A stretch of DNA of 64,000 nt. Source: Streptomyces bluensis (GTDB lineage: Bacteria; Actinomycetota; Actinomycetes; Streptomycetales; Streptomycetaceae). Position numbers and translations under genes: made by a program. Under the pieces are notes generated by a model that saw nothing but the letters and a program-made list of their open reading frames with translations, searched no databases and was not told where the DNA came from. Where the stretch lies: assembly GCF_014650715.1 (NCBI RefSeq), contig NZ_BMVM01000005.1:124001-188000 (forward strand). The letters are read 5' to 3'. Below, in pieces: positions 56,022 through 64,000 of the stretch (the first letter of the stretch is position 1; each line of letters begins with the position of its first letter).

Positions 56022-56999
56022 ATGCGCACCCTTCCACCGCGTACGACACGACTCCCCCTGGCCCGTCCGGCCGTCGCCGACGGCATCGACGACCTGGTGG
56101 GCGCCACTCCGCTGGTCCGGCTGCGACTCGACGGTCTCGCACCGGGCGCCGAGGTACTGGCCAAGCTGGAGGCGGCCAACCCCATGTCCAGCAGCAAGGA
56201 CCGGGCAGCCCTGTACATGCTCAAGGCCGCCGAGGAACGGGGCGACCTGGTCCCGGGCGGCACCATCGTCGAAGCCACCTCCGGCAACACGGGCATCTCG
56301 CTCGCGGCGCTGGCCGCCGCCCGCGGCTACCGCTGTGTCATCGTGCTGCCCGACAACGCCACGACCGAACGAGTGCGTCTGCTGGTGGCGCTGGGTGCCG
56401 AGGTGGTTCGGACCCCCGCCGACCTGGGATACCCGGGAGCGATCGAGAAGGCAGAGGAGATCCACGCCGCCACCGAGGGTTCCTGGTTCCCCTGCCAGCA
56501 CGAGAACCAGGACAACGTCGAGGCGCACTACGCCACCACGGGCCCCGAGATCTCCGCCGCCCTCGAAGCGACCGGGCGTCGTGTCGACACCCTCGTGTGC
56601 GGGGTGGGCACCGGGGGAACCCTCACGGGTATTGCCCGCCATCTGCGGGAGAACGACGCGTCGGTACGGGTCGTCGCGGTCGAGCCCGAGGGATCACCGC
56701 TGCTGACGCGCGGTTACGCCGGCCGCCACCGCATCCCCGGTCTCAACGGAGGTTTCGTCGCCCCGACCACCGACGTCTCACTGATCGACGAGGCGATCGC
56801 CGTCACCGACGACGACGCCCTGCGCACGGCCCGCCAACTCGCCGCCGGTCAGGGTCTGTTCGTCGGTGTCTCGTCCGGCGCGGCCGTTCACGCGGCGCGC
56901 CTGGTGGCCGCACGCCCCGAGTACCGGGACCGGACCGTCGTCACCGTCCTGCCGGACACGGGCGAGCGCTATCTGAGCATGTGGGACGGCGCGTCATGA
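56022..56999 (+). CDS. Cysteine synthase-like PLP enzyme (beta-replacement)
   Basis: Fold-type II PLP enzyme of 325 residues. The cofactor Lys lies in NPMSSSKDRAALYML, the substrate loop is EATSGNTGISLAA, the phosphate cup GVGTGGTLTG, and SSGAAVHAA closes the site. It should replace the acetate of O-acetylserine with a nucleophile (sulfide, ammonia, an amino acid or hydroxyurea-like compound); the nucleophile is not predictable. The stop overlaps the cupin gene (ATGA). Confidence 0.9.
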   Translation: MRTLPPRTTRLPLARPAVADGIDDLVGATPLVRLRLDGLAPGAEVLAKLEAANPMSSSKDRAALYMLKAAEERGDLVPGGTIVEATSGNTGISLAALAAARGYRCVIVLPDNATTERVRLLVALGAEVVRTPADLGYPGAIEKAEEIHAATEGSWFPCQHENQDNVEAHYATTGPEISAALEATGRRVDTLVCGVGTGGTLTGIARHLRENDASVRVVAVEPEGSPLLTRGYAGRHRIPGLNGGFVAPTTDVSLIDEAIAVTDDDALRTARQLAAGQGLFVGVSSGAAVHAARLVAARPEYRDRTVVTVLPDTGERYLSMWDGAS

Positions 57000-57463
57000 C
57001 GCTGCTGCACTCGACCCTGCGCACGTTCGGCGAGGCCGTCAAGGTCCGCATCGGAGAGACGACGACCACGCGGTTCATCGCCCTCGCCGACACCACCGAC
57101 GGCCGCCTCGGCCTGTTCCACCACCACATGCTTCCGGGCGCCGCCGGTGCGGCCCCGCACTACCACACCCGTATCTCGGAGTCGTTCTACGTCATCTCCG
57201 GCGAGGTCACCCTCCACGACGGCACCCGCTGGCGCACGGCCCACGCCGGTGACTTCCTGCACGTGCCGGAAAACGCCGTGCACGGCTTCCGCAACGACAG
57301 CGACGCCCCGGCGGAGATGCTGATCATCTTCACGCCCGCGGAGAACCGCGAAGAGTACTTCAAGGGCCTGGCCCAGCTCCTGGCCGACGGCAACACCCCG
57401 ACCCGGGCCGAACTGGTGGCCCTCATGGAGAAGTACGACCAGTTCGAGGTCGACGAGCCCTGA
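56996..57463 (+). CDS. Cupin domain protein
   Basis: Single-domain cupin of 155 residues. Motif 1 is HYHTRISESFYVISGEV and motif 2 GDFLHVPENAVHGFRN, giving two His and a Glu as metal ligands plus the later His. Translation is coupled to the PLP enzyme (4-bp overlap), so it probably processes that product as a dioxygenase, isomerase or lyase. Confidence 0.87.
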   Translation: MTLLHSTLRTFGEAVKVRIGETTTTRFIALADTTDGRLGLFHHHMLPGAAGAAPHYHTRISESFYVISGEVTLHDGTRWRTAHAGDFLHVPENAVHGFRNDSDAPAEMLIIFTPAENREEYFKGLAQLLADGNTPTRAELVALMEKYDQFEVDEP

Positions 57464-57566
57464 TGAGAGATCGACGAGCTCTGACGCCCTGACCCTCGCC
57501 GGTTCCCATCTGTTCCCACCGGCTCCTGCCCCATCCCCTGTTCGACAACTTCCGGGAGTAACCGAC

Positions 57567-58529
57567 ATGCATCCCGTCAATTGGGCCCGCTTCGGGCTGC
57601 TGGCCGCCCTGTGGGGGTGCAGCTTCGCCTTCATCAAGGTGTCGCTGGACGCCTTCGCCCCCCTCCAACTCGCCTTCGGACGGCTTCTCGTGGGCGCGCT
57701 GGTCGTCGCGCTGATCCTCGCCGTGACCAGGGCCGCGCCGCCGGACCGCAAGGCCTGGGGGCACATCGTCGTCGCCTCGGTGTTCGGCAACGTCGTTCCG
57801 TTCACCCTCTTCGCCGTCGGCGAGCAGCACACCACCGCCACTGTCGCCGGTGTCATCCAAGGCGCCACACCGCTCGTCACCATGGGCATCGCGGCCCTGG
57901 CCATCAGCACGGAGAAGCCCACCGCCCGCAAGGTGACCGGCCTCCTCATCGGGTTCGTCGGTCTGATCGTCGTGGTCGGGCCCTGGCGGACCGAGGGCTT
58001 CGGTTCCGTCGGCGGCCAACTGGCCTGTGTCGGAGCCGCGGTGAGCTACGCGATCAGCTTCGTCTACGTGCGCCGCTTCATCGCTCCCTACAAGATCCCC
58101 GCCCTGGCCGTGACCGCCGGTCAGCTCACCTCCGCCACGGTCATCACCGGCCTCATCACCACCTTCAGCATCGGCTGGGACCTGCCGGGCGAGCTGACGG
58201 CCGGCCCGTTGCTGTCGCTGCTGGTGCTCGGGGGCGCCTCCACCGGCATCGCCTTCGTCCTGATGAACCGGCTCATCGCGGACGCCGGCCCGACCACCGC
58301 CTCCGGCGTCAACTACCTCGTCCCCGTGTTCTCCGTGATCGTCGGCGCCCTCGCCCTGCGCGAAGCCATCACCTGGAACGTGCCGGTGGGCGGCGTGGTC
58401 GTCATCGCCGCGCTCGCCCTGGCGGAGGGACGCCTGTCCTGGCCGGCGCGCCGTGCCGCGGCACCGTCCGCGCCGGCGTCGCCCACACCCGATCCGGCGC
58501 CGACCGCGGTCGCCAGGGAGGCCTGCTGA
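57567..58529 (+). CDS. EamA/DMT family transporter
   Basis: Membrane protein of 320 residues with ten predicted helices made of two EamA repeats (NWARFGLLAALWGCSFAFIK ... and GGASTGIAFVLMNRL ...). Members export amino acids and related metabolites. Within this cluster it is the most likely self-resistance or export protein. The C-terminal 25 residues are Ala/Pro-rich and disordered. Followed by two strong hairpins. Confidence 0.9.
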   Translation: MHPVNWARFGLLAALWGCSFAFIKVSLDAFAPLQLAFGRLLVGALVVALILAVTRAAPPDRKAWGHIVVASVFGNVVPFTLFAVGEQHTTATVAGVIQGATPLVTMGIAALAISTEKPTARKVTGLLIGFVGLIVVVGPWRTEGFGSVGGQLACVGAAVSYAISFVYVRRFIAPYKIPALAVTAGQLTSATVITGLITTFSIGWDLPGELTAGPLLSLLVLGGASTGIAFVLMNRLIADAGPTTASGVNYLVPVFSVIVGALALREAITWNVPVGGVVVIAALALAEGRLSWPARRAAAPSAPASPTPDPAPTAVAREAC

Positions 58530-58597
58530 GCGGTACCTTCCGGGCTTGCTGAGCAGCCCTTCCGAGTCCTGCCGTACGACGTTCGTCCGCCTGACTT

Positions 58598-58685
58598 CAC
58601 GGTGCGTCCCGCTTCTCGGGACGCACCGTGCGGCGTTGTGGGGGCGGGGCTGAGAACACACCGTCTGTTCTCGGCCCCGCCCCCA
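58598..58685 (+). terminator. Two consecutive hairpins after the EamA gene
   Basis: First: CACGGTGCGTCCC (58598-58610) with GGGACGCACCGTG (58618-58630), perfect 13 bp. Second: 58639-58658 with 58666-58685, 19 of 20 positions paired (TGGGGGCGGGGCTGAGAACA and inverse). The following 400 bp to the bicupin gene have no supported ORF and presumably carry its promoter. Confidence 0.75.
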
Positions 58686-59088
58686 CCACGCCGTCACCTC
58701 CCGTTCCCCAGGCGCCTCTTTCGTTCCCACGGCCTCCCAGGCCGCCGGGAGCGATGCGGGACACAACCGGGAACGGCGCGAGCGAACCTTTCAGTACCAG
58801 GCAAGAGCACGGCACCACGGAAGGCCACGGCGGCACAGCAGCCGCAACGCGCCCCGGCCACCACGGAGCAGCGGGTCCACGACTCGCGCGGGGTGGCGCG
58901 TACCTCGGCGCCGCCTGGCCTTCGGGCGACGGGCCGCACCGTGCGCGCCCACCGCCCGCGGGCGGCCATGTCCCACGGCCGTCAGGACCGGGTGCCACCG
59001 CCGCCCGTCCACTCCCGATCTCCCCACTCCGCACCGGCAGGCCGATGCCACCCGCAGCGGCCTTCGAACACAGAAAGCAGCCACCGGC

Positions 59089-59904
59089 ATGCCCCCAACC
59101 ACCGCAGCCACCGCCCTCGGTGACGCCCGCATCATCACCGCGGCCGAACTGGAGTTCCACCCCGTCGCCGACCCCACCGCCCGCACCACCGTGGCGACCC
59201 CCGTCAGCCCGGCCGCGGGATCCACCCACGTCACCCTCCATGTCGTCCGCATCGCCGGCGGCGAGTCCTTCACCCCTGACGACAGCGCGGCCGAGGAGAA
59301 CACCGTCGTCGTCTTCTCCGGCTCCGGCACCGCCGCGGTCGGCGACCTCAGCCGCCCCGTCGAGCGTGGCCGCGCCGCCTACGCCCCCACTGGCCGCACG
59401 CTCACCCTCACCGCCGACGACGCCGGGATGACGGCGTACATCTGGCGCACGCCCCTGGCCGGCGCCACCCCCGGCAGCGATCCGGTCCTGCACTCCTCGC
59501 TGTGGGACGACACCACCCAGCTGCGCGGCTTCACCGGCACCGGCCAGGTCGAGGCCGCCGAGGCCCGCGCCACCATGAACTTCGTCTTCTGGCCCGGCAC
59601 CGGAAGCAGCCGCCTGTGCCTGCACTGCGGTATCCAGCAGCCCGGCGAGACCTTCAACGTCCACCTCCACCCCGACAGCGACGAGGCGTTCATCGCCTTC
59701 GAAGGCATCGGCCAGATGTACCTGCGTGACCGGTGGGTCGACGTCGCGGCGGGAGACGTGCTGTACGCGGCTCCCGGGGTCCTGCACGGCGCCCGCAACC
59801 CGCACACCGGCCCCGCCGCCCGCCGCTTCGTGACCTGCGGCGGCCCCAGCCCCTACGATCCCGCGCTCTACTCCGCCGCCGGCTACTCCTCCCAGGTCAG
59901 GTGA
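59089..59904 (+). CDS. Bicupin domain protein
   Basis: Protein of 271 residues with two cupin halves. The C-terminal half has a full metal-binding motif (PGETFNVHLHPDSDEAFIAF ... GDVLYAAPGVLHGARN). The N-terminal half (HVTLHVVRIAGGESFTPDD) has lost the His residues and is probably structural. A CLHCG pair precedes the second half. It begins the second operon of the cluster, 7 bp before the AsnB-type gene. Confidence 0.85.
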   Translation: MPPTTAATALGDARIITAAELEFHPVADPTARTTVATPVSPAAGSTHVTLHVVRIAGGESFTPDDSAAEENTVVVFSGSGTAAVGDLSRPVERGRAAYAPTGRTLTLTADDAGMTAYIWRTPLAGATPGSDPVLHSSLWDDTTQLRGFTGTGQVEAAEARATMNFVFWPGTGSSRLCLHCGIQQPGETFNVHLHPDSDEAFIAFEGIGQMYLRDRWVDVAAGDVLYAAPGVLHGARNPHTGPAARRFVTCGGPSPYDPALYSAAGYSSQVR

Positions 59905-59911
59905 ACGTCCC

Positions 59912-61774
59912 ATGTGCCGCATCTACGGAACCTTCAACGTCCACTCCAGCGAGACCGAACTGCGCCGCGTCGCCGACCTGATGTACCACGGCGGCCCCGA
60001 CGCCCAGGGCGTCGCCCACCGGCCCGACTGGGCACTCGGCAACAACCGCCTGTCGATCATGGACCCCGAGGGTGGTGCGCAGCCCTACCATCTCGGGCGC
60101 GTCACCGTGGTCTTCAACGGCGAGATCTACAACCACCGGGAACTGCGCGAGCGGCTCACCGGGCTCGGCTTCCACTTCACCGACCACTGCGACGGCTCCA
60201 TCCTGCCGGCGCTCTACATCACCTACGGGGAACGGTTCGCCGAGCACCTGGACGGCATGTACTCGATCGCGGTCATGGACCTGCGCGCCACCCCGCGCAT
60301 GGTGCTGGCCACCGACGACTCCGGCATGAAACCGCTCTACTACCACTGGGAACGCACCACCGGCCAGTTCCACTTCGCCTCCGAACTGCCCGCGCTCCTC
60401 GGCTTCTCCGGTGTGAGCGCGGAGGAGGACGAGATGGGCCTGGACGCCTACCTCACCTCCAAGACACCGTTCGGCGACCGCACCATGTTCCGCGGTATCC
60501 ACGTGCTGCCGCCGTCCGTCACCGCCGTCGTCAGCCACCGGGACGGACTGCGCGTCAAGCACCGCCCGATGGCCCACGAGCAGGGCCTGCGCCCCGACCG
60601 GGGCCGCACCCTGGACGAGGCCGGCACGCAGCTGCGCGACCTGCTGTCCCGTGAGGTGTCCCGGCTGCTGATCGCGGACGCCCCCGTCGCCGCCGTCACC
60701 TCCGGCGGCCTCGACTCCAGCCTCGTCACGGCCCTGGCGGCCGACGCGTTCCGCACCAGCGGCGGCAGCGGTGCCCTGCACACCTTCAACATCGCCTACA
60801 CCGGCACCTGGCCCAGCGACGAACGCGCCTACGCCGCCGAGGTCGCCCGCAGCGTCGGCACCCACCACCACCAGGTGGAGATCGACCCCGCCGGCTTCCC
60901 GGACCTGATGACCGACGTGGTGCGCCACCTGGGGCAGCCCAACGCCGACCCCATCACCCTCTCCACGTTCTCCCTGTTCCGCGCGGTCCGTGACGCCGGC
61001 TTCAAGGTCGCCCTCACCGGTGACGCCGCCGACGAACTCTTCAGCGGCTACAGCCGCATGACCCAGGCGGTCGCCGCCCACCACGGATCGGACTGGGCGG
61101 ACGACTACCTCGACCACCTCGCCGCCGTCCCGCGGGCGCTGCGCGCGCGCCTGTACACCGACGAGTACGCGTTCGCCGTGGACGCGGCAGGCCCCGCCCT
61201 GCCGGACGACATCCGGCGGACCCTGCGGTTCAGCCCCGGCAGCCGTCTGCGGCGCATCACCGCGGTGGAGCAGCGTTATCGTCTGCCCGCCTACCACCTG
61301 CGCCGTGTCGACCACCTGTCGATGGCGAGCTCGGTCGAGGTGCGGCTGCCGTTCTGCCAGCCGTCGGTCGTGCGCTTCGCCGCCACCCTCACCGACAGCC
61401 AGCGGCTCGTACCGGGGCAGGGTGTCAAACGAGCCCTCTACCGGGCCGCCCAGGGGCTCGTCCCGCGCAGCGTGCTGGAGCGGCCCAAGCAGCCCTTCAC
61501 CCTCCCGGTCACCGCGATGCTCGCCCCCGGTCAGCGGCTGTGGGCGATGGCCCGGGATGTGCTGGCCACCGAAACCCTGCGTGCCGACGGCCGTATCCGG
61601 CCCGAGCAGGTCGAGGCGCTCTTCGACGAACAGGCCGTCAGGCCCAGCGACACCGTCTCCCTCGCCCTGTGGTCCCTGATGTCGCACCAGCTGTGGCGGC
61701 AGGAGTTCTTCACGGCCGCCGATGCCCCGATCCGCCTTGCCGCACCGGCACCGGTCCTCCAGGTGGCGGCATGA
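59912..61774 (+). CDS. Asparagine synthase (glutamine-hydrolysing)-like amidotransferase
   Basis: Class-II glutamine amidotransferase of 620 residues. Cys2 (MCRIYGTF) is the glutaminase nucleophile, with NNRLSIMDPEGGAQP and FNGEIYNH in the same domain. The PP-loop of the synthetase domain is TSGGLDSS at residues 263-270. Full-length and apparently active. In natural-product loci such proteins amidate a carboxylate or close a ring (as in beta-lactam synthetase); the substrate here is unknown. The stop overlaps the next gene (ATGA). Confidence 0.9.
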   Translation: MCRIYGTFNVHSSETELRRVADLMYHGGPDAQGVAHRPDWALGNNRLSIMDPEGGAQPYHLGRVTVVFNGEIYNHRELRERLTGLGFHFTDHCDGSILPALYITYGERFAEHLDGMYSIAVMDLRATPRMVLATDDSGMKPLYYHWERTTGQFHFASELPALLGFSGVSAEEDEMGLDAYLTSKTPFGDRTMFRGIHVLPPSVTAVVSHRDGLRVKHRPMAHEQGLRPDRGRTLDEAGTQLRDLLSREVSRLLIADAPVAAVTSGGLDSSLVTALAADAFRTSGGSGALHTFNIAYTGTWPSDERAYAAEVARSVGTHHHQVEIDPAGFPDLMTDVVRHLGQPNADPITLSTFSLFRAVRDAGFKVALTGDAADELFSGYSRMTQAVAAHHGSDWADDYLDHLAAVPRALRARLYTDEYAFAVDAAGPALPDDIRRTLRFSPGSRLRRITAVEQRYRLPAYHLRRVDHLSMASSVEVRLPFCQPSVVRFAATLTDSQRLVPGQGVKRALYRAAQGLVPRSVLERPKQPFTLPVTAMLAPGQRLWAMARDVLATETLRADGRIRPEQVEALFDEQAVRPSDTVSLALWSLMSHQLWRQEFFTAADAPIRLAAPAPVLQVAA

Positions 61775-62805
61775 CCGTCACCCTCGCCAGGGCGCACGGT
61801 ACGCCCTGCCCCACCGCCGTCGTGGACGCACGCACCCTGCCCGAAGCCGAACCCGAACTGCTGGCCCGGCTCACCGAACTGCGGGCGACCCTCGCCGACC
61901 ACGGGGCCGCAGACGTCCTGAAGAACGCGCTCGTCCAACCCTCCCGGCATCCGCTGTTCGACCTGGACTACCGGTTCGTACAGTCGCTGCCGGACCGTCT
62001 CGACAGCTTCGACCTGCGCGGATCGTGCGGGCACTCCATCCTGGCCGCCGTGGAGGCAGCCGCCCGCACGGGCATGATCCAGCCGCTCGTGCCGGGCTGC
62101 CGGGTGCGGGTCAACGTCCTCAACAACGGCGACAACGTCGTGTGCGAGACCGAGGAAACCTCCGACGGGGGCACGCGCTTCACCGCCCACTTCCTGTGCT
62201 CCCCGCCCCGCCCGGTGCGGGAGCTGCTCATCACGGGCGAACCTGTCACCGGCATTCCGTTCGAGGGACGGATGGTCCCCGTCTCCCTGGTCTCGATGGG
62301 CAATCCGTACATCTTCGTGCACGCCGTCGAACTCGGCGTCCCCACCGTCGACGAACTCTTCGCCGACGACCTGGTGCTCTTCGACCGGATGACCCGGCTG
62401 CGCCGCGCGGTCTGCGAGGCGCAGGGCTGGGACACCGGGGGCGCCTTCCCGAAGGTCGCCGCGCTGCTCCCGGACGCCGTGGGCTCGCTCGCGGTCCGCG
62501 CCATATCCGTGCCGTCCTGGCACCCCACGGTGGCCCTCACCGGCGCGACGTGCCTCGCCGCGGGCGCCGCCGTCGAGGGCACGGTGCCCCACCTGCTCTC
62601 CGGCCAGTCGGAACAGGCACACAGCGGCATGCTCGCCCTGCGCACACCGGGCGCCACGATCCGCGTCTCCGCCCGCACCACCGGTGGCCCGCACGACCGG
62701 CGGCTCGCCTGGATCTCCGTAGCGGAGAAACAGGTCGACTACCGCGGCCGCTTCCTGCCCGCCCGAACCTCCCAGGAGTTGTCATGGCTTCCACTGACAG
62801 CCTGA
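61771..62805 (+). CDS. PrpF/diaminopimelate-epimerase-fold isomerase
   Basis: Protein of 344 residues with the two-domain DAP-epimerase fold of the PrpF group. Landmarks are FDLRGSCGHSILAAVEAAA (first catalytic Cys in the GSCGH segment), SMGNPYIFVHA and VEGTVPHLLSG. PrpF proteins isomerise 2-methylaconitate or oxalomesaconate-like acids; relatives racemise amino acids. ATG 61771 overlaps the amidotransferase stop and its own 3' end overlaps the next gene by 22 bp. Confidence 0.83.
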   Translation: MTVTLARAHGTPCPTAVVDARTLPEAEPELLARLTELRATLADHGAADVLKNALVQPSRHPLFDLDYRFVQSLPDRLDSFDLRGSCGHSILAAVEAAARTGMIQPLVPGCRVRVNVLNNGDNVVCETEETSDGGTRFTAHFLCSPPRPVRELLITGEPVTGIPFEGRMVPVSLVSMGNPYIFVHAVELGVPTVDELFADDLVLFDRMTRLRRAVCEAQGWDTGGAFPKVAALLPDAVGSLAVRAISVPSWHPTVALTGATCLAAGAAVEGTVPHLLSGQSEQAHSGMLALRTPGATIRVSARTTGGPHDRRLAWISVAEKQVDYRGRFLPARTSQELSWLPLTA

Positions 62806-63959
62806 CCGTGCCCGACGCGCCGGACTTCACCGACGCGCTGCTCACCCTGCCGGCCTCCGGGCTCACCGCGCCGGTACGCGAGCGTCTCGCCGCCTGCGCC
62901 CGGGCCGCCGACACGAGCGGCGAACCCGACCGGGAAGCCGTGGCCCTGCTGCGGGACAGCGGAATGCTCGGCCTGGCCCTGCCCTACGAGTACGGCGGCA
63001 CGGGCGACGACGCCCAGGAGCTGAACACGGCCGTCGAACAGGTGGCGCAGGTCAACGCCTCCGCCGCGATCATGCTCTTCCAGCACTACGCGGTCAGCCG
63101 GCGCGTCCTGGAACACGGCAGCCCGGCGCTGTGCCGCCGGCTGCTGCCCCGGCTCGCCCGCGGTGACTGGCTCGCCGCCTCCGCGTGGAGTGAGACGGGC
63201 GCGGGCGCGAACAAGAAACGGCTGTCCACCACGGCCCGCCGCACGCCCGACGGAGGCTGGGTCCTGGACGGTGCCAAGTCCTTCACCACCAGCGCCGGTC
63301 TGGCGGACGTCTACCTGGTGCTGGCACAGACCGAGGAACCGGCGGCGGACAGCGGGGCCGACACCGGGTACGGCTCCGCCGGACAGACCTTCTTCCTGGT
63401 GACGGCGGACACCCCCGGACTGGAGCCGGACACGTCGCTGCGACTGACCGGTATGCGTGGTTCCGCCACCGGATTCGTCTCCGTCCACGACTGCCATGTG
63501 CCGGACGCGAACCGGCTGGGCCCCGTCGGCGCGGCAGCCTCGATCATCGCCGGCGTCCGGGACAGCGGCGCCAGCCTCGGTGCCGTCTCCGTCGGTCTGG
63601 CCCAGGCGGCCCTCGACCTCGCCCACGAACACGCCGAGCGGCGAGGACTGACGGCGCAGCAGGCCGTCCGTCACCAGCTCGTCGACCTCGCCACCGAGGT
63701 CGAGGCCGCCCGCGCGGTCGTCGAGCGCGCGGGACGGCGCAGCGCCGCCGACCCCGGCGTCACCACGCTGCACTCCAAGCTCTTCGCCTCCTCGGCCGCC
63801 GAGCGGGTCGTCAGCGCCGTCGAGCGGATGCTCGGCTCGGCCGGCTACGTCGCCTCGCACGACATCAACCGCTACGACCGCGACGCACGCGCCGTCGCCC
63901 TGATGGGACCGACCAACGACCTCTGCAAGGAACTGGTGAGTCTGACGTGGAACCGCTGA
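62784..63959 (+). CDS. Acyl-CoA dehydrogenase-fold flavoprotein
   Basis: Flavoenzyme of 391 residues with the three-part ACAD structure: N-terminal helices, beta domain (SAWSETGAGANKKRLSTTAR, LDGAKSFTTSAGLADVYLVL) and C-terminal helices (RDARAVALMGPTNDLCKEL). In classical members the catalytic Glu is in a YEGT segment; the equivalent here is L373-M-G-P-T377, with no Glu. It may desaturate by another base or act as an N- or C-oxygenase like other tailoring ACAD-fold enzymes. CCCAGGAG precedes ATG 62784. Confidence 0.87.
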   Translation: MASTDSLTVPDAPDFTDALLTLPASGLTAPVRERLAACARAADTSGEPDREAVALLRDSGMLGLALPYEYGGTGDDAQELNTAVEQVAQVNASAAIMLFQHYAVSRRVLEHGSPALCRRLLPRLARGDWLAASAWSETGAGANKKRLSTTARRTPDGGWVLDGAKSFTTSAGLADVYLVLAQTEEPAADSGADTGYGSAGQTFFLVTADTPGLEPDTSLRLTGMRGSATGFVSVHDCHVPDANRLGPVGAAASIIAGVRDSGASLGAVSVGLAQAALDLAHEHAERRGLTAQQAVRHQLVDLATEVEAARAVVERAGRRSAADPGVTTLHSKLFASSAAERVVSAVERMLGSAGYVASHDINRYDRDARAVALMGPTNDLCKELVSLTWNR

Positions 63960-64000
63960 GTACCCCCAACGCCGTGAGTACCCCGAATCCCGCTCCCGCC
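63947..64000 (+). CDS. Start of a further gene, truncated by the window
   Basis: GTG 63947 opens MEPLSTPNAVSTPNPAPA and stays open to the last base, overlapping the previous stop by 13 bp; GTG 63974 is in the same frame. Only a Pro/Ser/Thr-rich N terminus is visible, so no family can be named. The tight overlap suggests the operon continues. Confidence 0.4.
   Translation, partial: MEPLSTPNAVSTPNPAPA

Noticed and set aside
59912..61774. Housekeeping asparagine synthetase
   Set aside because: Residues are compatible, but translation coupling with the PrpF-like gene and the surrounding cluster point to a pathway enzyme instead.

Overview
This window is high-GC, high-GC3 actinobacterial chromosome with many GTG starts, ATGA/GTGA overlaps and twin-arginine or Sec signal peptides. 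Gene order (CDF zinc exporter, galE, an exporter operon, a complete hopanoid locus with ispG and dxs) points to Streptomyces, in the neighbourhood that I recall as SCO675x-677x in S. coelicolor. No rRNA, tRNA, integrase or intact insertion sequence was seen.

Layout. 1-4847: secreted peptidases (M1 truncated by the window edge, S15, M14). 4947-16584: housekeeping and accessory genes (BCCT transporter, conserved hypothetical, ABC-F ATPase, Tex, a 47-codon protein, crotonase-like protein, HdeD-like membrane protein, HATPase, idi, GNAT), with a GC-rich minisatellite enclosed by a perfect 28-bp inverted repeat and a 111-bp MITE-like element. 16777-18825: CDF exporter and galE. 19114-26173: six plus-strand genes (two CDP-alcohol phosphotransferases, a LicC-like cytidylyltransferase, a glycerol-1-phosphate dehydrogenase-like enzyme, a GT2) plus the ABC-2 permease and TagH/Wzt-type ATPase, so seven in all; together they look like an uncharacterised pathway for making and exporting a phosphoglycan or glycolipid. 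26606-39519: hopanoid operon hpnC-hpnD-(48-aa ORF)-hpnE-polyprenyl synthase-shc-hpnG-hpnH-ispG-dxs-hpnO, which carries its own MEP-pathway precursor supply; idi lies about 11 kb upstream.

39606-48825: XRE-cupin regulator with a tandem palindromic operator and a 40-aa membrane partner, a tyrosine phosphatase, a GH36 alpha-galactosidase, a LysM/M23 peptidase behind a ydaO-type (c-di-AMP) riboswitch, a TAT-exported beta-sandwich protein, SGNH hydrolase, MBL hydrolase and a tautomerase.

49644-64000: an apparently undescribed small-molecule biosynthetic cluster, cut by the right edge. It has an AfsR/SARP regulator, a secreted DEGPN-repeat protein beside a degenerate ATP-grasp protein, serine acetyltransferase, cysteine-synthase-like enzyme, cupin, EamA exporter, bicupin, AsnB-type amidotransferase, PrpF/DAP-epimerase-fold isomerase and an acyl-CoA-dehydrogenase-fold flavoprotein lacking the usual catalytic Glu. 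The two most promising novel systems are the 19-26 kb exporter operon and this cluster.
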